From Atherix ibis (lineage: Eukaryota; Arthropoda; Insecta; Diptera; Athericidae), in NCBI GenBank assembly GCA_958298945.1, contig OY282610.1, positions 36,711,667 to 36,775,666 of the forward strand: a stretch of 64,000 bases of DNA, written 5' to 3'. A program made the translations under genes and the position numbers. The notes below the pieces were generated by a model that saw nothing but the letters and a program-made list of their open reading frames with translations, was not told where the DNA came from and ran no database searches. Of this stretch, positions 11,139 through 23,944 are shown one piece after another. The stretch's first letter is position 1; every line of letters starts with the position of its first letter.

Positions 11139-11726
11139 CTTAGATTATAGAAGAACTGGATAGGTCTCTACACAAAAATGATGTCCAAATTTTTTCGAGA
11201 AAACATTCGTAAGAACATTAAAAAAAAATTAAAAAAACGAAACACTTCGTCGCATTCTAAAATAAAAACTTCCTATTTGCTTTTGTAACGAATAAGACTA
11301 TTTATGCAAATGTAAATGAATTTATACTGACTTGTTTGTAAATTATTTAAAATTTAATAAAACTGCAGTAAAATTTTCACTTTGCGATAAATATCTAAAT
11401 TATAAACAAAAGTATGCAAGCATTTCGGTATGCTATCATTTCATGGAGAATGGCGTGTTTTAAAACTCTACAAAATTGAGCTGCTTGATATTTAATTGTT
11501 AAAAAATAATAAACCTAAAATACAATTGCATTCAATACCAAAAGATTGAAAAAAAATAAATGTTACCTTCTGTCGTGTTTAAATTTTATTTTTGTCAATA
11601 AATTTCTATTACGAAAACTAGATGTCAGTGGGTGTCATGTCTTCATAAAAAAATCTACACAAAAGTATGCAAGCATTACAATTTCACGCCGCTTTTGTAA
11701 CAATTTAGACAGGCAATTGCGTATAC
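11139..11726 (+). mobile_element. THAP/TIR family copy 1, right end truncated
   Basis: Starts with the family left terminus (CTTAGATTATAGAAGAACTG) followed by GATAGGTCTCTACACAAAA. It ends abruptly inside the right subterminal block (CAATTGCGTATAC), where copy 2 begins. No coding capacity was seen. Confidence 0.65.
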
Positions 11727-12449
11727 CTTAGGTTATAATAGAAGTGGATAGGCCTGTACACAAAAATTCTGTCCAAATCTTTTCGAGAATACATTCGTAA
11801 GAACACACACGCTTGCAAAATAACCTTTCACGAAACAATTCGTATTCTGAAATAATATCTTTTTATTTACGGTTGTACGGAATAAAACTATTTATGTAAA
11901 TGTATTAGGTTATATTAACTTGTTTATAAACTGTTCAAAATTTATTAAAACCTCACTTAAACGTTCACTTTGCGATGAGTATCTAAATGTCAACATTAAG
12001 CATAATAAAATTATGCAAGCATTTCGGTAGGATACCGCTTCATGGAGAATGGTGTGTTTTAAAATGCTCCGAAAGTCTTCCAAATTGAGGTGCGCATTTC
12101 ATTTTAATTATATTATATTTACAAAATAAATAATAAACCTAAAAAAAACAATTTTATTTAATATGAAAAGATTGTACAAAAAATAAATATTTCCTGTCGT
12201 TGTGTTTAAATTATTTTTTTCTTTGGATTAAGTGAGTTAAAAAAGATATTAATTATACCTTTAGAATTCAAAAAATTTCCATTACGAAAACTAGATGTCA
12301 GTGGGTGTTATGTTTACATAAAAAAATCCACACAAATGTATGCAAGCAATACCATTTCTCGCCGCTTTTGTAATAATTAAGATAGAAAATTTCGTATGCA
12401 TATATGGAAATCTGCCGTACGGGCCTATCCAGATATTTTTTAATCTAAG
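11727..12449 (+). mobile_element. THAP/TIR family copy 2, short non-autonomous
   Basis: Left terminus CTTAGGTTATAATAGAAG at 11727 and right terminus GATATTTTTTAATCTAAG ending at 12449. It contains the family's subterminal blocks, including the phrase GTGTCATG/TTATG near an AAAAAAATC tract and TTTCTCGCCGCTTTTG at 12354-12369. No gene is left and no clear target duplication was found. Confidence 0.65.
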
Positions 12450-13120
12450 GAAAAAAACAATATTATTCATGTGACAGCCACGACTCAGTTTGAAGGCTTG
12501 CAGCCCAAATGCCAAAATTGTCGATGACTTTTCCCAATAAAAGTAGATAGACGGTATCAATGTCTTGTCGAAAGTTGTTCTTTAGATCTTAAATTGTTAT
12601 CGGATAATTAACATATAATTTGTCTTTCAAATAATCGCATAGCTAAAGAATCAACTAATTTCAAATCGCCAGATCTTGGCAGCTAATTTGCGTCGCCGTT
12701 TCGTGAGCTTATTCGATCACCGAATTTAGTGCGCAAAAAGCCGGTATTTTGACGTGTTGTGTAGCTCGCAGCGCTGTCTTACTAAAACCAATGCTCATTC
12801 ATATTTAAATCATTCTCTTTGAATCTTTTGCTACAAAGCCATTGTTAACTAGTTACGATATCATTCAGAACTAAGTGTGATGTCCTCTTCTCTAACATTT
12901 TCCAAGAAAAATGGATTCCACACGCCCATAAACCGCACCAAACAATGACTTTTGTAGGACGCATCGGTTTTTTTTTTAAAATCACATCAGGGTTTTTTAT
13001 TAACGTAACCATCCAAATGGGTTTTGGTTTTTTATTTGAATCATCCAAACTTACTACGAACACATTTTCGTAGTAAGTTTGGATGATTAAAATGCGTTGT
13101 GCTATTGTTAATGACTCCAT
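12450..13120 (-). pseudogene. DD41D (rosa-like) mariner transposase relic, internally deleted
   Basis: Begins with a typical first residue run (MESLTIAQRILIIQTYYEN), then jumps to the catalytic core (NPDVILKKKPM, KVIVWCGLWACGI), so the whole DNA-binding part is deleted. Further left, decayed pieces read FLRTKFGDRISSRNGD and the terminal CKLSRGCHMNNIVF. The core is closest to mariner-related transposases with a longer second spacing (DD41D). It also contains a large perfect hairpin at 13039-13088. Confidence 0.78.
13039..13088. repeat. Perfect 22-bp hairpin in the DD41D relic
   Basis: Arms 13039-13060 and 13067-13088 are exact inverted complements with a 6-base loop. The second arm is an inverted copy of the first, inserted in coding sequence. 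Confidence 0.88.
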
Positions 13121-13170
13121 GACTAAAATTTTACTACTTTATGGCTTGACAGCTGTAAATAAATATTATA

Positions 13171-14457
13171 TTAGGTGTATAAGTTAAACATGCGGGATTT
13201 TTGGCAAACTTTGAGTGTTTATTTTGAAAAATTGTTACAATATATTTTATTCAAAGTATTGTCCATCGGAAGCCACTACTTTTTCCCATCTTTGTGGCAA
13301 CATATGGATTCCGCACCAAAAAAACTGCTCCGGTTTTGAGGCCAAGAATGAATCGAGCCAATTTTTGATGCCCTGTTCTGAAGTGAAGCGTATTCCGGTG
13401 AGGGCGTTTTGCATGGATCTAAGCAAATTGTAGTCGGACGGGGCAAGGTCTGGGCTATAAGGCGGGTGAGGCAAAACTTCCCAGCCACTGTTTTCTAAAT
13501 AATTTTTAACCGGTCTTGCAACATGAGGCCGAGCGTTGTCATGATGGAAAATTATGGCTTCGTGTCTGGTCGCATATTCCGGGCGTTTTTCGGCCAATGC
13601 TCGCTTCAAACGGATTAATTGTGTTCGGTAGAGGTCGCCTGCGATCGTCTGGTCCGATTTCAATAGCTCATAATAGATCACACCCTTCTGATCCCACCAA
13701 ATACAGAGCATTACCTTGGCGCCATGGATATTTGGCTTTGGCGTTGATTTGGCTGGTTGGCCGGGCTTCACATACGATTTTTTGCGCTTTGGGTTGTCGT
13801 AATGAATCCATTGTTCGTCGCCAATAATGACTTGATTCAAAAACGACTTCTTTTTCTACCGTTCAAGCAGCATTTCGGACATGCAAAATCTCCTTTCAAC
13901 GTCTCTCGGCTTATAGTCATATGGGACCCAATTTCCTTGCTTTTGGATGAATCCTGCTGCTTTCAAACGTTTTCAAATGGCTGCTTGAGTACCTCCCAAT
14001 GATTTTGCAATTTCTTCTTGAGTTCGACAACAGTCTTCGTCGAGTAATGCCTCCAAATCTTCATCTTCAAACTTTTTTGGCTGACCTGGTCGTTCTTTGT
14101 CTTCCGTGTCAATATCACCACTTCTGAACCGCACAAACCATCTCTCTTACGTTAAATCGATGGAACATATTCAGGATAAGCTTCGGTGAGCAATCCATGT
14201 GCTTCAGCTGCACTTTTTTTTTCAAATTGAAGAAGTAAATCAACACTTCCCGCAAATGGGACTTTTTTGGTACAAAATTCGACATTTTTGAAGCAAAAAA
14301 AAACTTTGTTGTTGACACTATTTCGTTCAATGACTGATCGAGAATGAATGACAGATGTTTAATCTCGAAAATGCCATATGAGTTATTATTAACACAAACC
14401 ATGTGTAAATGTTATGCCATCTGTTGTCAATCCCGCATTTTTAAGTTATACACCCAA
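13171..14457 (-). mobile_element. Complete-length mariner with imperfect TIRs
   Basis: Inverted termini at 13171-13197 and 14431-14457 share GGTGTATAA and GCGGGA, with a few mismatches. TA flanks lie at 13169-13170 and 14458-14459. The length of 1287 bp is full size for mariner. The transposase runs on the minus strand. Sequence type is capitata/mellifera-like, distinct from the other mariners here. Confidence 0.9.
13247..14285 (-). pseudogene. mariner transposase, catalytic half intact
   Basis: The amino end starts at 14285 (MSNFVPKKSHLREVLIYFF) and decays through frameshifts and stops. The middle is readable with KKFEDEDLEALLDED and GNWVPYD, and a Gln-to-stop TAG lies at about 13857-13859. 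From 13840 to 13247 a 197-codon frame is open and holds all three catalytic Asp: GDEQWIHYDN, HHDNARPH and APSDYN, with exactly 34 residues between the second and third. It ends RWEKVVASDGQYFE, as expected. It is dead because of the upstream damage. Confidence 0.88.
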
Positions 14458-14459
14458 TA

Positions 14460-17400
14460 TATATCATGACATGTGTGTTTTGACAGCTATTATCAGCAGA
14501 TAACCACCCTCTATGATGTTCCGTTTCAAAATACTAAATATCAGTAACTAATAAATAAACTTTTATTATTAAAATAAAAAGTTAATTTATTAGTTACTGA
14601 TCATATTTTTATTCATTTTATATCATTTTCATATAAAGTTTTTAATTTAATTCACTTCATTTTTATACAAAATATTTTATCTATTGATTGTAAATATATT
14701 TTTTTTCAACAAATACAGTGAAATATTTGCTCTGTAGTTGTTGGAAAATGTTTTATTTTCTAGTGAGCGAAAAATGAATAGTTTTTTTTCAAAAGTTCGA
14801 TAATATTAAAATAAGATATTTTCTGATAAAAAATACATTTTTCACTTAAAACAAATAATAAAAAGTAATGAAAATAATTTTTTTTTTGAATAAAAATTAA
14901 AAGGTAAAAAAAAAAGTTTTATTCACTGTGAAATTATTCTTAAATTACTCAATGTTCATTATTTACACATTTTGACCATTTGTTAAATTATTTAAAAAAA
15001 AATTCGATCTAAAATTTAAAAAAAAAAAAAAAAATTATTCGCATTTTATATTATAAGAAAACAAAATATTGACATTTGATGGCTTGGATTTGAATTGACC
15101 GCAATGGATTTTCAATTATTCACTTGTGCATAAATGCATTTATACAATTTTCATATAATAACAAATAAACATGCAATAGTAAAAAAAAAAAAATAAAAAA
15201 AATATACAAACTTCCAATACATAGAACAATTAATTTCAATATGTTCCGATTAAATTGATATTAATGAGAACACACCAAGCCATTTGTATAATTGAAAGAA
15301 GCCTTAAAAATGGTCTTTTTGATTTTTGTACGAATGACTATCTGAATTAATTTGTATTCAATTTCCTTGAAAAATTGCATTTCATTCAAATATTCCTTAA
15401 TAATATTACAAAACGCACATATCTACGTGCACATTTTATACAGAAGAGGGGGGAACGGGGGACAAATGGGTTAACATCAATATTATTATTATTATTATAA
15501 TTTTATAATAATTTTTTTCAATTTTAATATTTTTATCATATATAAAATATTTTATGTGTATTTATAATCAACTAAATAATTTTATAAACGAATTTTTGGA
15601 CAGATATTCTTTTATTTATTTTTTCAATATTATTATTCTCTTTACTAAATAGATTGAAAATATAATATTTCTTAAAATTATAACAGCATTAAAAAAAATG
15701 CAAACTTTTCAATTAGTTCATCTTGGTTATTAATTTGTCCACCAAAGACATATCGAGGTAAATAAAAAGCACAACTGAAGTCTCTACAATGAAGATTTAA
15801 TTGATAGTGTATATAACCAATATGAAAAAATATTAAAAATTTTTAAATAAGGATGGTTTTTTCTTAAATAGTAATTTTTTAAACACAATGTTACTATTAT
15901 ATCAGTTACGATACTAGCCAGACTTTGTCATCAATTTTTTTTTTTTAAATATTATAAAGGAATTTTTTTTTTCATTATTACAAATATTATAATTCATTTG
16001 TATTAGTATTTGTGATATAAAAAAAAATATATTTCCAAAAGAATACATTTTTGACTAGGATAAAATTTTTGACTAAATTAAAATTCAAGATTTTTCTTAT
16101 GAAAATATCTTCCATAAAAAATTTTCTCATTAGTAAAATTATTCCATTTGTATTGTAGAAGAGTTTTTTTTTATATTTTAAAATAATTTTGATTTTACTT
16201 TTAAATTATTATTGACTTTTAACGATAATAATATTTAGAAGATATTTTATAAAAAAATTTTGCAATAGGCAAAAAACAAATCATTTCCTTTGAAATGGGG
16301 GTAAAAATGTTTTCTTTAAATAATTCCTTTTCTATTGGGAATTTAAACAAATATTTAATCAAATAATCTTTATTATAATTATATATTAAACCATTTAGAA
16401 ATCATTGAAAATAAAGTTTTTTATCACCCTTTTTTTAATCACTCATTCAATCTTTAAATCATTCATCTTAGCTTTAATTCACCTGTTCAAAGTAAATTTT
16501 CGTTTTCTTTATAATTTATCCAAGTTTCAATCCTTTAATATTTAATTATATATTATTGCAAAACAACAACAACAACAACAAAAAACCACTTCCTATGCAT
16601 ATATCAGATTTTATATTATATAAGTTATAGACATTTTTATAGATGTTTTTTCTTGTAATAAATTTAGATAAATTATAACAAAAATTTTCATTTTTCTATT
16701 CTTAAAAAAAATTTATATGCATTATTTAATATATTTTCTATTAAATAATGGAACAAATTGATATAAAATAATATAAAATAATTAAAATGTTCACACACTT
16801 TATTTTTCCTTTTTTTCTTCTTCTAATTTTAATAAATTGTTGTATCTTTTTTATAAAAAAAAAAAAAAATTAAAAAAAAGATTTTTATTTTACTAATTTT
16901 TTTTTTTTAAATTTATAATAAATATAAAATATATTTTAGTAAATTGATTGAACTCCAAAAGATGAAAGGACTTATTTCTGTTTAGTGATTTTAGAAAACA
17001 AACAAGTTGAACCAAAAAAAAAAAAAAAAAAAAATAAAAATTTAACCATTTTCAACCAAAAAAAAGAAATGAAATTATTAAGAGTGAAAATTTTCCTTTT
17101 TGATATTTTCAATAATTACAAATATTAAAAACCAAAAATATTTTTTCAAAGTACAAATAGAAAAATATGAAAATGCTCACCTATAAGCGTGCGAACAAAA
17201 TCCAAATTGAACATAATTTATAATTAAAATGAATAATGCTAAGTAAAATTGTAATTGAGCATTAATATATAATTTACACATATTGTTTTGATACAAAAAT
17301 TATTTCGAATATTTTGATAATAAAATCTTTTATAAAACTTTGTATTATTATAATATAATATTATATATATAATTATATATATTATTAATAATAATATTTT

Positions 17401-19569
17401 TATAATTTTTATTATTATAATTATTAAAATACTCCATAAAGAAATTCGTTTATTATACGTGTATATATTATTATTATTAGTATTATTTATATTTTTATTA
17501 ATATTTTTTATATATTTATTATTAATATAATTATTTAATATAAACAATTTATATGACATTTTTCTATAGAATTATTTAAAATCATTATTTATTTTCTATT
17601 TAATATTTAAACTTTCACAAAATATACACAACATGTCATATACATAAATATGGATCACAGATATAGAATAAATTTATATTAGATCAAGTCATTTTTGTTT
17701 GTCTGTTATTTAATATAGTTTTTTTTTTATAGAATTTTCTTCTTTACCTGGAATTAATTTAAAATAAATTAAATTTTCATTTAAGAATGTCTAATTGAAT
17801 AAAATTATTTCTATTATGTCTAATATTATTGATAATATTTATATTTTTTTAAATCAATATATGAAAACCTAATCAATTCTGACTATTATTATTTTATTTT
17901 TTAAATATTCTCAAGATTGTTAAATATATAAAAAAAAAAAAAATTTCAACTTTTTTTCGACAAACTACTATTTTATTCTATTATTTGAAATAAAATAGTT
18001 TCGATGCAAGCTTAAATGTTTTTTCATTTTATTTATAATGAAATATAGCAAAACACACTGGATTAAAAATAAAATCGAGGACTATCGATTTTCCTTCATT
18101 GAGCTATTTCAATAATTCATGTGATTCACTTTGGATTTTATTACAATATACAATAATATGTGTACACACATACACATACATATGCATATATATACAATAT
18201 AAAATCCAAATATATATTTATCAATAAAATTTTTTATTTATTTATTAAGTATATTTATTTATATATAGAGAGAATTGTTCGATTGAATTGTATCTGTTTA
18301 TAAAAAAAAAATGTATAACACTTCAAGATATATATTCACAATTATCTATCATAATTTTAATTTTTAAAAATATATAATTTTATTTTCGGTTTTAAATTTT
18401 TTTTTTTTTCAAAAGTTTTCCCACTTTTATTCAAATTTTTTCCATAAAAAAAACAAACACTTAACTTTATTGTGGCTTATTTAACTTAAAAAACAATTAT
18501 TGTATTGTAATATTTTTCTTCACTTTATTTTATGTTATATTTATTACACGTTTTTTCTTAATTTAGAAACGTTGACAATAAATTTCTGCTACTTAGAGAA
18601 AATAATTTTTTAAATCAATACAAACTACTAAACTCAATTGATAAAAATTAACATTTCTTCTTTTTTTTAAAAAAAAAAAAAATAAAAAAAAAAATTCACT
18701 TTATATTTTTATATTTTTACTTTTATAAAATGACAACAAAATAAAAATTGGAGCCAAAAAATACACATTTACAAAATAAGAAAAAATTTATTTAAAACAA
18801 AAATTATACATAATTTAAAAAAAATAATAATAATAATAATAATAAGAAAAACGAAAGAAAGAGAAACAAAAAAATATAATTAAAAAAAAATAATGTAAAT
18901 TATTGAAAATGAAATTTATTAAAATTCGAATCAAAAACAAAATGATTATTAATTATTATTTATGATTTAAATATTAGCTGTTTTTAATTCTTGTTATTAT
19001 TAACATATTAAATAAAGTTGATTAAAAATGAATAACAATAAATAAGAAATGCCATAAAAATAAAAATAAAACACTTAATAATAACAATTATTATTATTAT
19101 CATAATAATAATTTGTTTGTTGTTTGTTTAGTTGTTTTTCTTTCTTTTGAATAATTAATTAAATCTTAAATAGACCTAAATCTAATATGATAAATTTATT
19201 TATAGCAAGACGTAACGAACTCTATTGTTAATGGTTACTTTTTCGATAAAATCAATCTATTTTCCTTAAAGAAAATAAATTATCATAAAAGAGAAAAAAA
19301 ATATCAACTCGGCATACATACGTATTGGTAGGATACATACACATAATGGAAACACACAATCATATAAACACTCTATATACAATAACTAGTTTAAAAAAAA
19401 TGAATATAAGAATAATTACAAACCCCCCCACCCCCCCTAATAAATATGTACAAGCAGAAAGACTAAATAAATGATGGAGAATAAATTCAAAAGTGTAAAA
19501 AATGGCGGAACGTACACTTGTGCATAAATAACGTATGCACACGTGAGCATTAGTAACAAGGTGTGTACA
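14460..19569. other. 5-kb AT-rich desert with microsatellites
   Basis: No exon, RNA gene or transposon was recognised. It holds many A or T runs, an ATT run at 15479-15497, an AAC run at 16561-16579, an AAT run at 18823-18844, a 20-base A run near 17013-17033, and two C runs at about 19424-19437. The open frame at 17239-17559 on the minus strand is almost only Ile, Tyr and Asn, which is composition, not a gene. It could be intergenic or a large intron. Confidence 0.55.
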
Positions 19570-19597
19570 TACAGTACTAGTCATAAGTATACGAATG
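19570..19597 (+). other. Possible Tc1-type element terminus
   Basis: TACAGTACTAGTCATAAGTA resembles the ends of Tc1-like elements. A similar sequence in inverted orientation lies at 24779-24806. No Tc1 transposase was found between them. Confidence 0.3.
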
Positions 19598-20317
19598 ATT
19601 GTAATTGAATATTCTCGATAGCGGGCAAATTATTTTAATTTAAAAAACAATTCATGGAAGGATAATTGCAACATTAAATTTTTTAAAGAAATGAAAAGAA
19701 TTTGTATAAAATCGTCAGCGAAATATCGCTTAGAAAAAGTTGAATTGATCGCTTTTGCTTTCCAGTCGGTTTCGTTCCATTAATATTAATTTGGTATTGT
19801 CTAATAATTTTTAAATACCCTTCTTTTTGATCTAGGATATTTACTAAAGGTCAACACAGGAGTAAATTGTATTTGAAGTTGTTATTCTCCTTAGATTTAC
19901 ATCGTAAAGGTTCCTTTTATACCCCAGATGGACGTTTTTTTTAATGAGTTTTAAATGTAATTTAATAATATATATTTTATTGATTTACTATATGGTCTTT
20001 AGGATTATATATGGAATATCATTCTGGTCAAATGCCCGTCTCTGGCCGGAACAAAAAGACAAGCTCTTTTAAGCACATTTTTCGTAAAATTTTCGCAGAC
20101 TTCTGGTGTTATTTTAGCAATTTTGTTTCAAATGTTGTTTTTAACCATTGAAGTTATGGTTGGTTCAAATCAGGAGTCGACATCAAAACTTTTTGACATT
20201 ATTCGGCGGGGAAAGTTTATTTCAAAATTTGCATCGTAGCCCGAGCTGTGTGTGATGTGGCACCGTTTTATTGGAACCACATGTTCTGTAGGCAGAAGAA
20301 AGTTTTCCAACATGTCC

Positions 20318-20431
20318 CGATAACAGTCACCAGTAACTGTTATACGAGGGTCGTTCAATAAGTCCTTAGAAAATCCAAGAAATTGCGCTCGTAGTGTCGG
20401 TAAAGATACCAGTTACTGGTGACTGTTATCG
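20318..20431. repeat. 22-bp inverted duplication across the mariner boundary
   Basis: The host sequence 20318-20339 recurs exactly, in inverted orientation, at 20410-20431 inside the mariner, 65 bases from its left end. Confidence 0.85.
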
Positions 20432-21669
20432 TAAGACTGTTACTTTTTTTTGTAAGTAGCTTTATCGACAGGAAAGCTGTCAAAATTTCAGCTCGATCCA
20501 AAGCGTGGGTCAATTTCTATCGTCGATTAAAGTTAACGACATTTATTTGTGCATAACAATGGAAAAAAGCGAGTTTAGGGCTGTCATCAAACATCTCCAT
20601 TTGAAAGGCTAAGCCCGAAAGAAATCAAAGCCGAGTTGGGCAGTTCATGGCACATCTGCACCTGTGTTTGCGACGGTTTACAATTGGGTGAATGAATTTA
20701 AACGTGGCCGTTCATCCACAAAAGATGAACATCGTTCAGGACGCCCAGTTGAGGTGTCTACTCCTGAAATCATCGACAAAATCCACGATCTGATTTTGAA
20801 GGATCGGCGAATTAAAGTGCGCGAATTAGTTGAGGCCACGGGCATATCACAAGGTACAGGCGCTTCAAGTTTGCATGAAAAATTGTCTGTGAAACAAATT
20901 TCGGCAAGATGGGTGCCGCGTTTGCTCTCAGAGGAGAATAAGCGCAATCGTGTAGTGGACTCTGAGGCTATGTTGGCACTCTTTCATCGCAATCCTGCCG
21001 AATTCCTTCATCGATATGTCACTGTGGACGAAACCTGCATACACTACTACACTCCAGAAACGAAGAGACAGTCATCACAGTGGATTTTCAAGGGTGAACA
21101 GGCTCCGAAGAAGGCAAAAACTGTGCCATCGGCCGGCAAGGTGATGGCCACGGTCTTTTGGGATTCGCAGACATCATTTTTATCGACTACTTGGAAAAAG
21201 GAAAAACAATAACAGGAGCATATTACGCGTCGTTATTGCAACGGTTGAGCGAGGAAATCAAAGAGAAACGCCCCCATCTGAAGAAGAAAAAAATCCTCTT
21301 GCATCAGGACAATGCGCGTGCGCACACCTGCGCTGTTTCCATGGCCAAAATTGTGGAATTGAGAATGGAATTGTTGCAGCATCCCGCTTATTCACCAGAT
21401 TTGGCCCAGAGTGACTATTTTCTTTTCCGCAATCTGAAGAAATGGCTTGGCGGACGACGTTTCACTTCCAACGAGGACGTCATTGCTCAAACGGATGAGT
21501 ATTTTGCAGAACTTCCAAAATCCTATTTTTTGGACGGGATAAAAATATTGGAAAAACTGTTAGAAAAGTGTATAGAACTAAAAGGAGATTTTGTTGAAAA
21601 AAAAAATTTTTTTTTTTAAAAAACAGTTTTTTTTCCATCTTTTTCTAAGGACTTATTGAACGACCCTCG
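20345..21669 (+). mobile_element. Young mariner nested in the DD41D relic
   Basis: Perfect 29-bp terminal inverted repeats at 20345-20373 and 21641-21669 (outer end CGAGGGTCGTTCAATAAG). TA lies on both sides (20343-20344 and 21670-21671). The host relic's reading continues across the insertion, which proves the insertion point. The perfect termini suggest a more recent arrival than the other mariners here. Confidence 0.95.
20559..21619 (+). pseudogene. mariner transposase with frameshifts, triad retained
   Basis: Opens with MEKSEFRAVIKHLHLKG at 20559. Indels near 20610-20650 move the frame (SPKEIKAELGS), then a long frame runs 20664-21170 with WVNEFKRGRSSTKDEHRSG, ARWVPRLL and VTVDETCIHYYTP. 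A 1-base loss near 21168 shifts to the frame ending at 21619 with HQDNARAHT and AQSDYFLF. All three catalytic Asp survive with the 34-residue spacing, so only a few indels separate it from an open gene. The family is close to the transposase at 255-1302. Confidence 0.9.
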
Positions 21670-22292
21670 TAGCATTGCCTCCAGCAACCTCAAAGAAATA
21701 TGTCCCAATGATGCCGCCGGCCCAAATGCTGCACCATACAGTAATTTTAATGTCTAGTGGTCTTTTGTGTATCAGTTGAGGATTTTTAGTGCCCCAATAG
21801 CGGCTATTATATTTATTAACAAAGCCAGTAAAGTCGAAGTGTGCTTCATCGCTCATAATGATTTTTCGCCAAAAATGGGGGTCGTCTATTCCGAGCTGTA
21901 AGACTCTAAGACTCTAGTACTCCAGTCTCGTCGCCGTTAATGGTCAAAAAAATGATTTTCATACGAAGAATTTTTAACAAACATTATGGAGATATTCCCA
22001 ATTCTTGTGCACGTACATTCAGCAACACTCTGCCTCACTGCATCAATCTTTTCAGGTGTACATTGACTTAATTCTCACCCAGTCTTCGCTTTATCTCTCA
22101 GTGTATGCATATTTTCAAAATTATTCATTACACGCTGAATGGTTGACTTGCTCGCCATATAATTAACACCAGTTAAAGTCACACAATTTTCTCCGCGTAT
22201 TCACAATTGAACAATTTTTTTTTTAAATTTTCACAATTGGACAATTATTTTTAAAAAAATGTTTTAATAATTTTTACACGTTGTTACGACAT

Positions 22293-22900
22293 TACATACT
22301 CTATAATAAATTATTATCGATCACTCTCTACGATTGTCAAATTTGAACAGACAAATGTCATCCAAATCTAAATGGCGGCCGAACAAAGTCGACTTGAAAT
22401 ATAAACAGCACACTATCCTCCTTTCAATCACCGCTGATAAATAAATCTTCGTCAATTTGAACTAGAGGCTTATCCAATTTGTGCTTTAGAAAGTAAACTT
22501 AAATGAAATACATTTAAAAATTCAGATTTTAATTATACTTTTATTTCGTTATATTGCTTAGCCGTTGCCTAATATTATTCGAATAAGCTAACTACTAATA
22601 TTTCACGACAACTCAAGTCATTTGGAGACAACTGGACGGTAACTCCGACATTTTACTAATTGAATTTGAACTCAAGACCTCGCTATATGGCAATGTTGCT
22701 AAATTAGGGCACCCATAAAATAATATTCTTAGGTGCCCTAATTGCAATTAATTTGAATTCCTGCAAATTTCTAATTATTAATTTTTGAATTTTTTTCGCT
22801 CATTACCTTTTTTTCTCAAATTGCTGGTTAAAATAATATGCTTTTTATATCATGTCACTAATCATTGCAGACTCACAATCTTTAATTGTACTTCTATTGT
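22293..22900. other. Intergenic, one strong hairpin
   Basis: No gene. Arms 22702-22713 and 22732-22743 (AATTAGGGCACC and its complement) form a 12-bp perfect hairpin with an 18-base loop. Confidence 0.6.
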
Positions 22901-22949
22901 TATAAGACTGCCTCCATGTTAGGTTAGGTTAGAATGGCTGTCCACTACC

Positions 22950-23430
22950 TTAACCATCAAGGCTGATGTCACCCTGAAAACCAATTGGAAACGAAGTGCA
23001 GTGCTTTATTTTTGTGATATCCATGCACGCAATATAACTGAAATCATTCAAGAAAAAGTCACTCTGAATTCTCCTTCTAAGGGTTGTGAAGGCTAGGCAT
23101 GAGCAGAAAAGATAAGAAATAGTCTCTTCCAACTCCTTGTCTTTACAGTTACCATAAAAGTCATTTGCAGGGATACCTAGTCGTCTAGTGTCTCTCCCTA
23201 ATATGAAATGACCTGTAATGATCCTAGCCATTCTAGATATGTGACACGAGTCAAGATTGCTCACATCTCATTCGCCAGCTTTATCGAACTCAGCGAAATA
23301 AGGTGTGTAGCCTACTTCATAAGCGTGTATACCTTCTTTGTAACAGAGGCGGAAACTAGCCTGATACCATTTCTGGCTAACTTGTCTACTTTAAAGTTTC
23401 TGAGACTCCCTCTTACATCATGAACATATT
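22950..23430 (-). pseudogene. Jockey-like LINE 3' fragment
   Basis: Reading left from 23430, a decayed frame gives LARNGIRL. The open part 23264-22950 carries RIITGHFILGRDTRRLGIP and NDFYGNCKDKELEETISY, the post-RNase-H Cys/His segment of jockey-clade elements, with its first Cys replaced by Tyr. A GGTTAGGTTAG run at 22921-22931 abuts the carboxyl end. The reverse transcriptase is absent; this is only the tail of a dead copy. Confidence 0.7.
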
Positions 23431-23613
23431 TTAGGTGATTCACCATATTTCATGCAGTTACTTTTCTGATTCTTCAGCCTGACTTCTGGTTGGATTTCTT
23501 TATCGTTCTTGTAAACTTTCAGTTACTTATTAAATTTGTTTTCTTTCTTGAACATTTTAAATATTATTAAATTGATTATATTAGCTAGTTAGATATAGGA
23601 ATAAATATAATTC

Positions 23614-23637
23614 GTGGGTTCGAATCCCACTAAGGCG
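23614..23637 (+). pseudogene. tRNA T-arm fragment
   Basis: GTGGG, TTCGAAT, CCCAC forms a perfect five-pair stem with the standard tRNA T-loop (internal promoter B box). No matching D-arm or anticodon arm lies upstream at the right distance, so it is a 3' fragment of a tRNA or of a tRNA-derived SINE. Confidence 0.45.
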
Positions 23638-23944
23638 TGTTTCTACGCTAATTTATAAAAATAAAACAGTTTTCCGTTTAATTTCTACTTTAATTTATTT
23701 ATCCCGACTAATCTTTGTCGGGATACCGAAAGAATATAAATTTCGGTACTATTGTTACCTGAAATGATAATACAAACAAAACAAAACAAAAATATATAGA
23801 CTCTACCAATCAGAACTTTTTTTTTTAAATAGGTTTTAAATTGGCTATATTGACAGGTCTGCCATTTACTCGTAATTTTTTGACAAGTTCACAGCAGAAG
23901 GTTTACCTTTTGTTATAATCTCTTCAATTTTACTCGAAAATTTT

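Larger units (their letters stand above)
20005..22292 (-). pseudogene. DD41D (rosa-like) transposase relic split by a younger mariner
   Basis: Reading from 22292: QRVKIIKTFF, then KSTIQRVMNNFENMHTLRDK near 22150-22090, RAQELGISP, SDEAHFDFTGFVNKYN (21853 on) and IKITVWCSIWAGGIIGTYFF. At 21671 it is interrupted by the mariner 20345-21669 and resumes at 20344 with ITVTGDCYRDMLENFLLP, then MWFQ, a stop, NGATSHTARATMQ (the second catalytic Asp is Asn), and ends GHLTRMIFHI at 20005. Many stops and frameshifts show it is much older than its guest. Confidence 0.85.

Noticed and set aside
17239..17559. 106-codon minus-strand frame
   Set aside because: Almost only Ile, Tyr, Asn and Lys from AT-rich sequence; composition artefact.
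22919..22931. GTTAGG run as telomere repeat
   Set aside because: Two to three units only, next to a LINE tail; flies do not use this telomere repeat as a rule.
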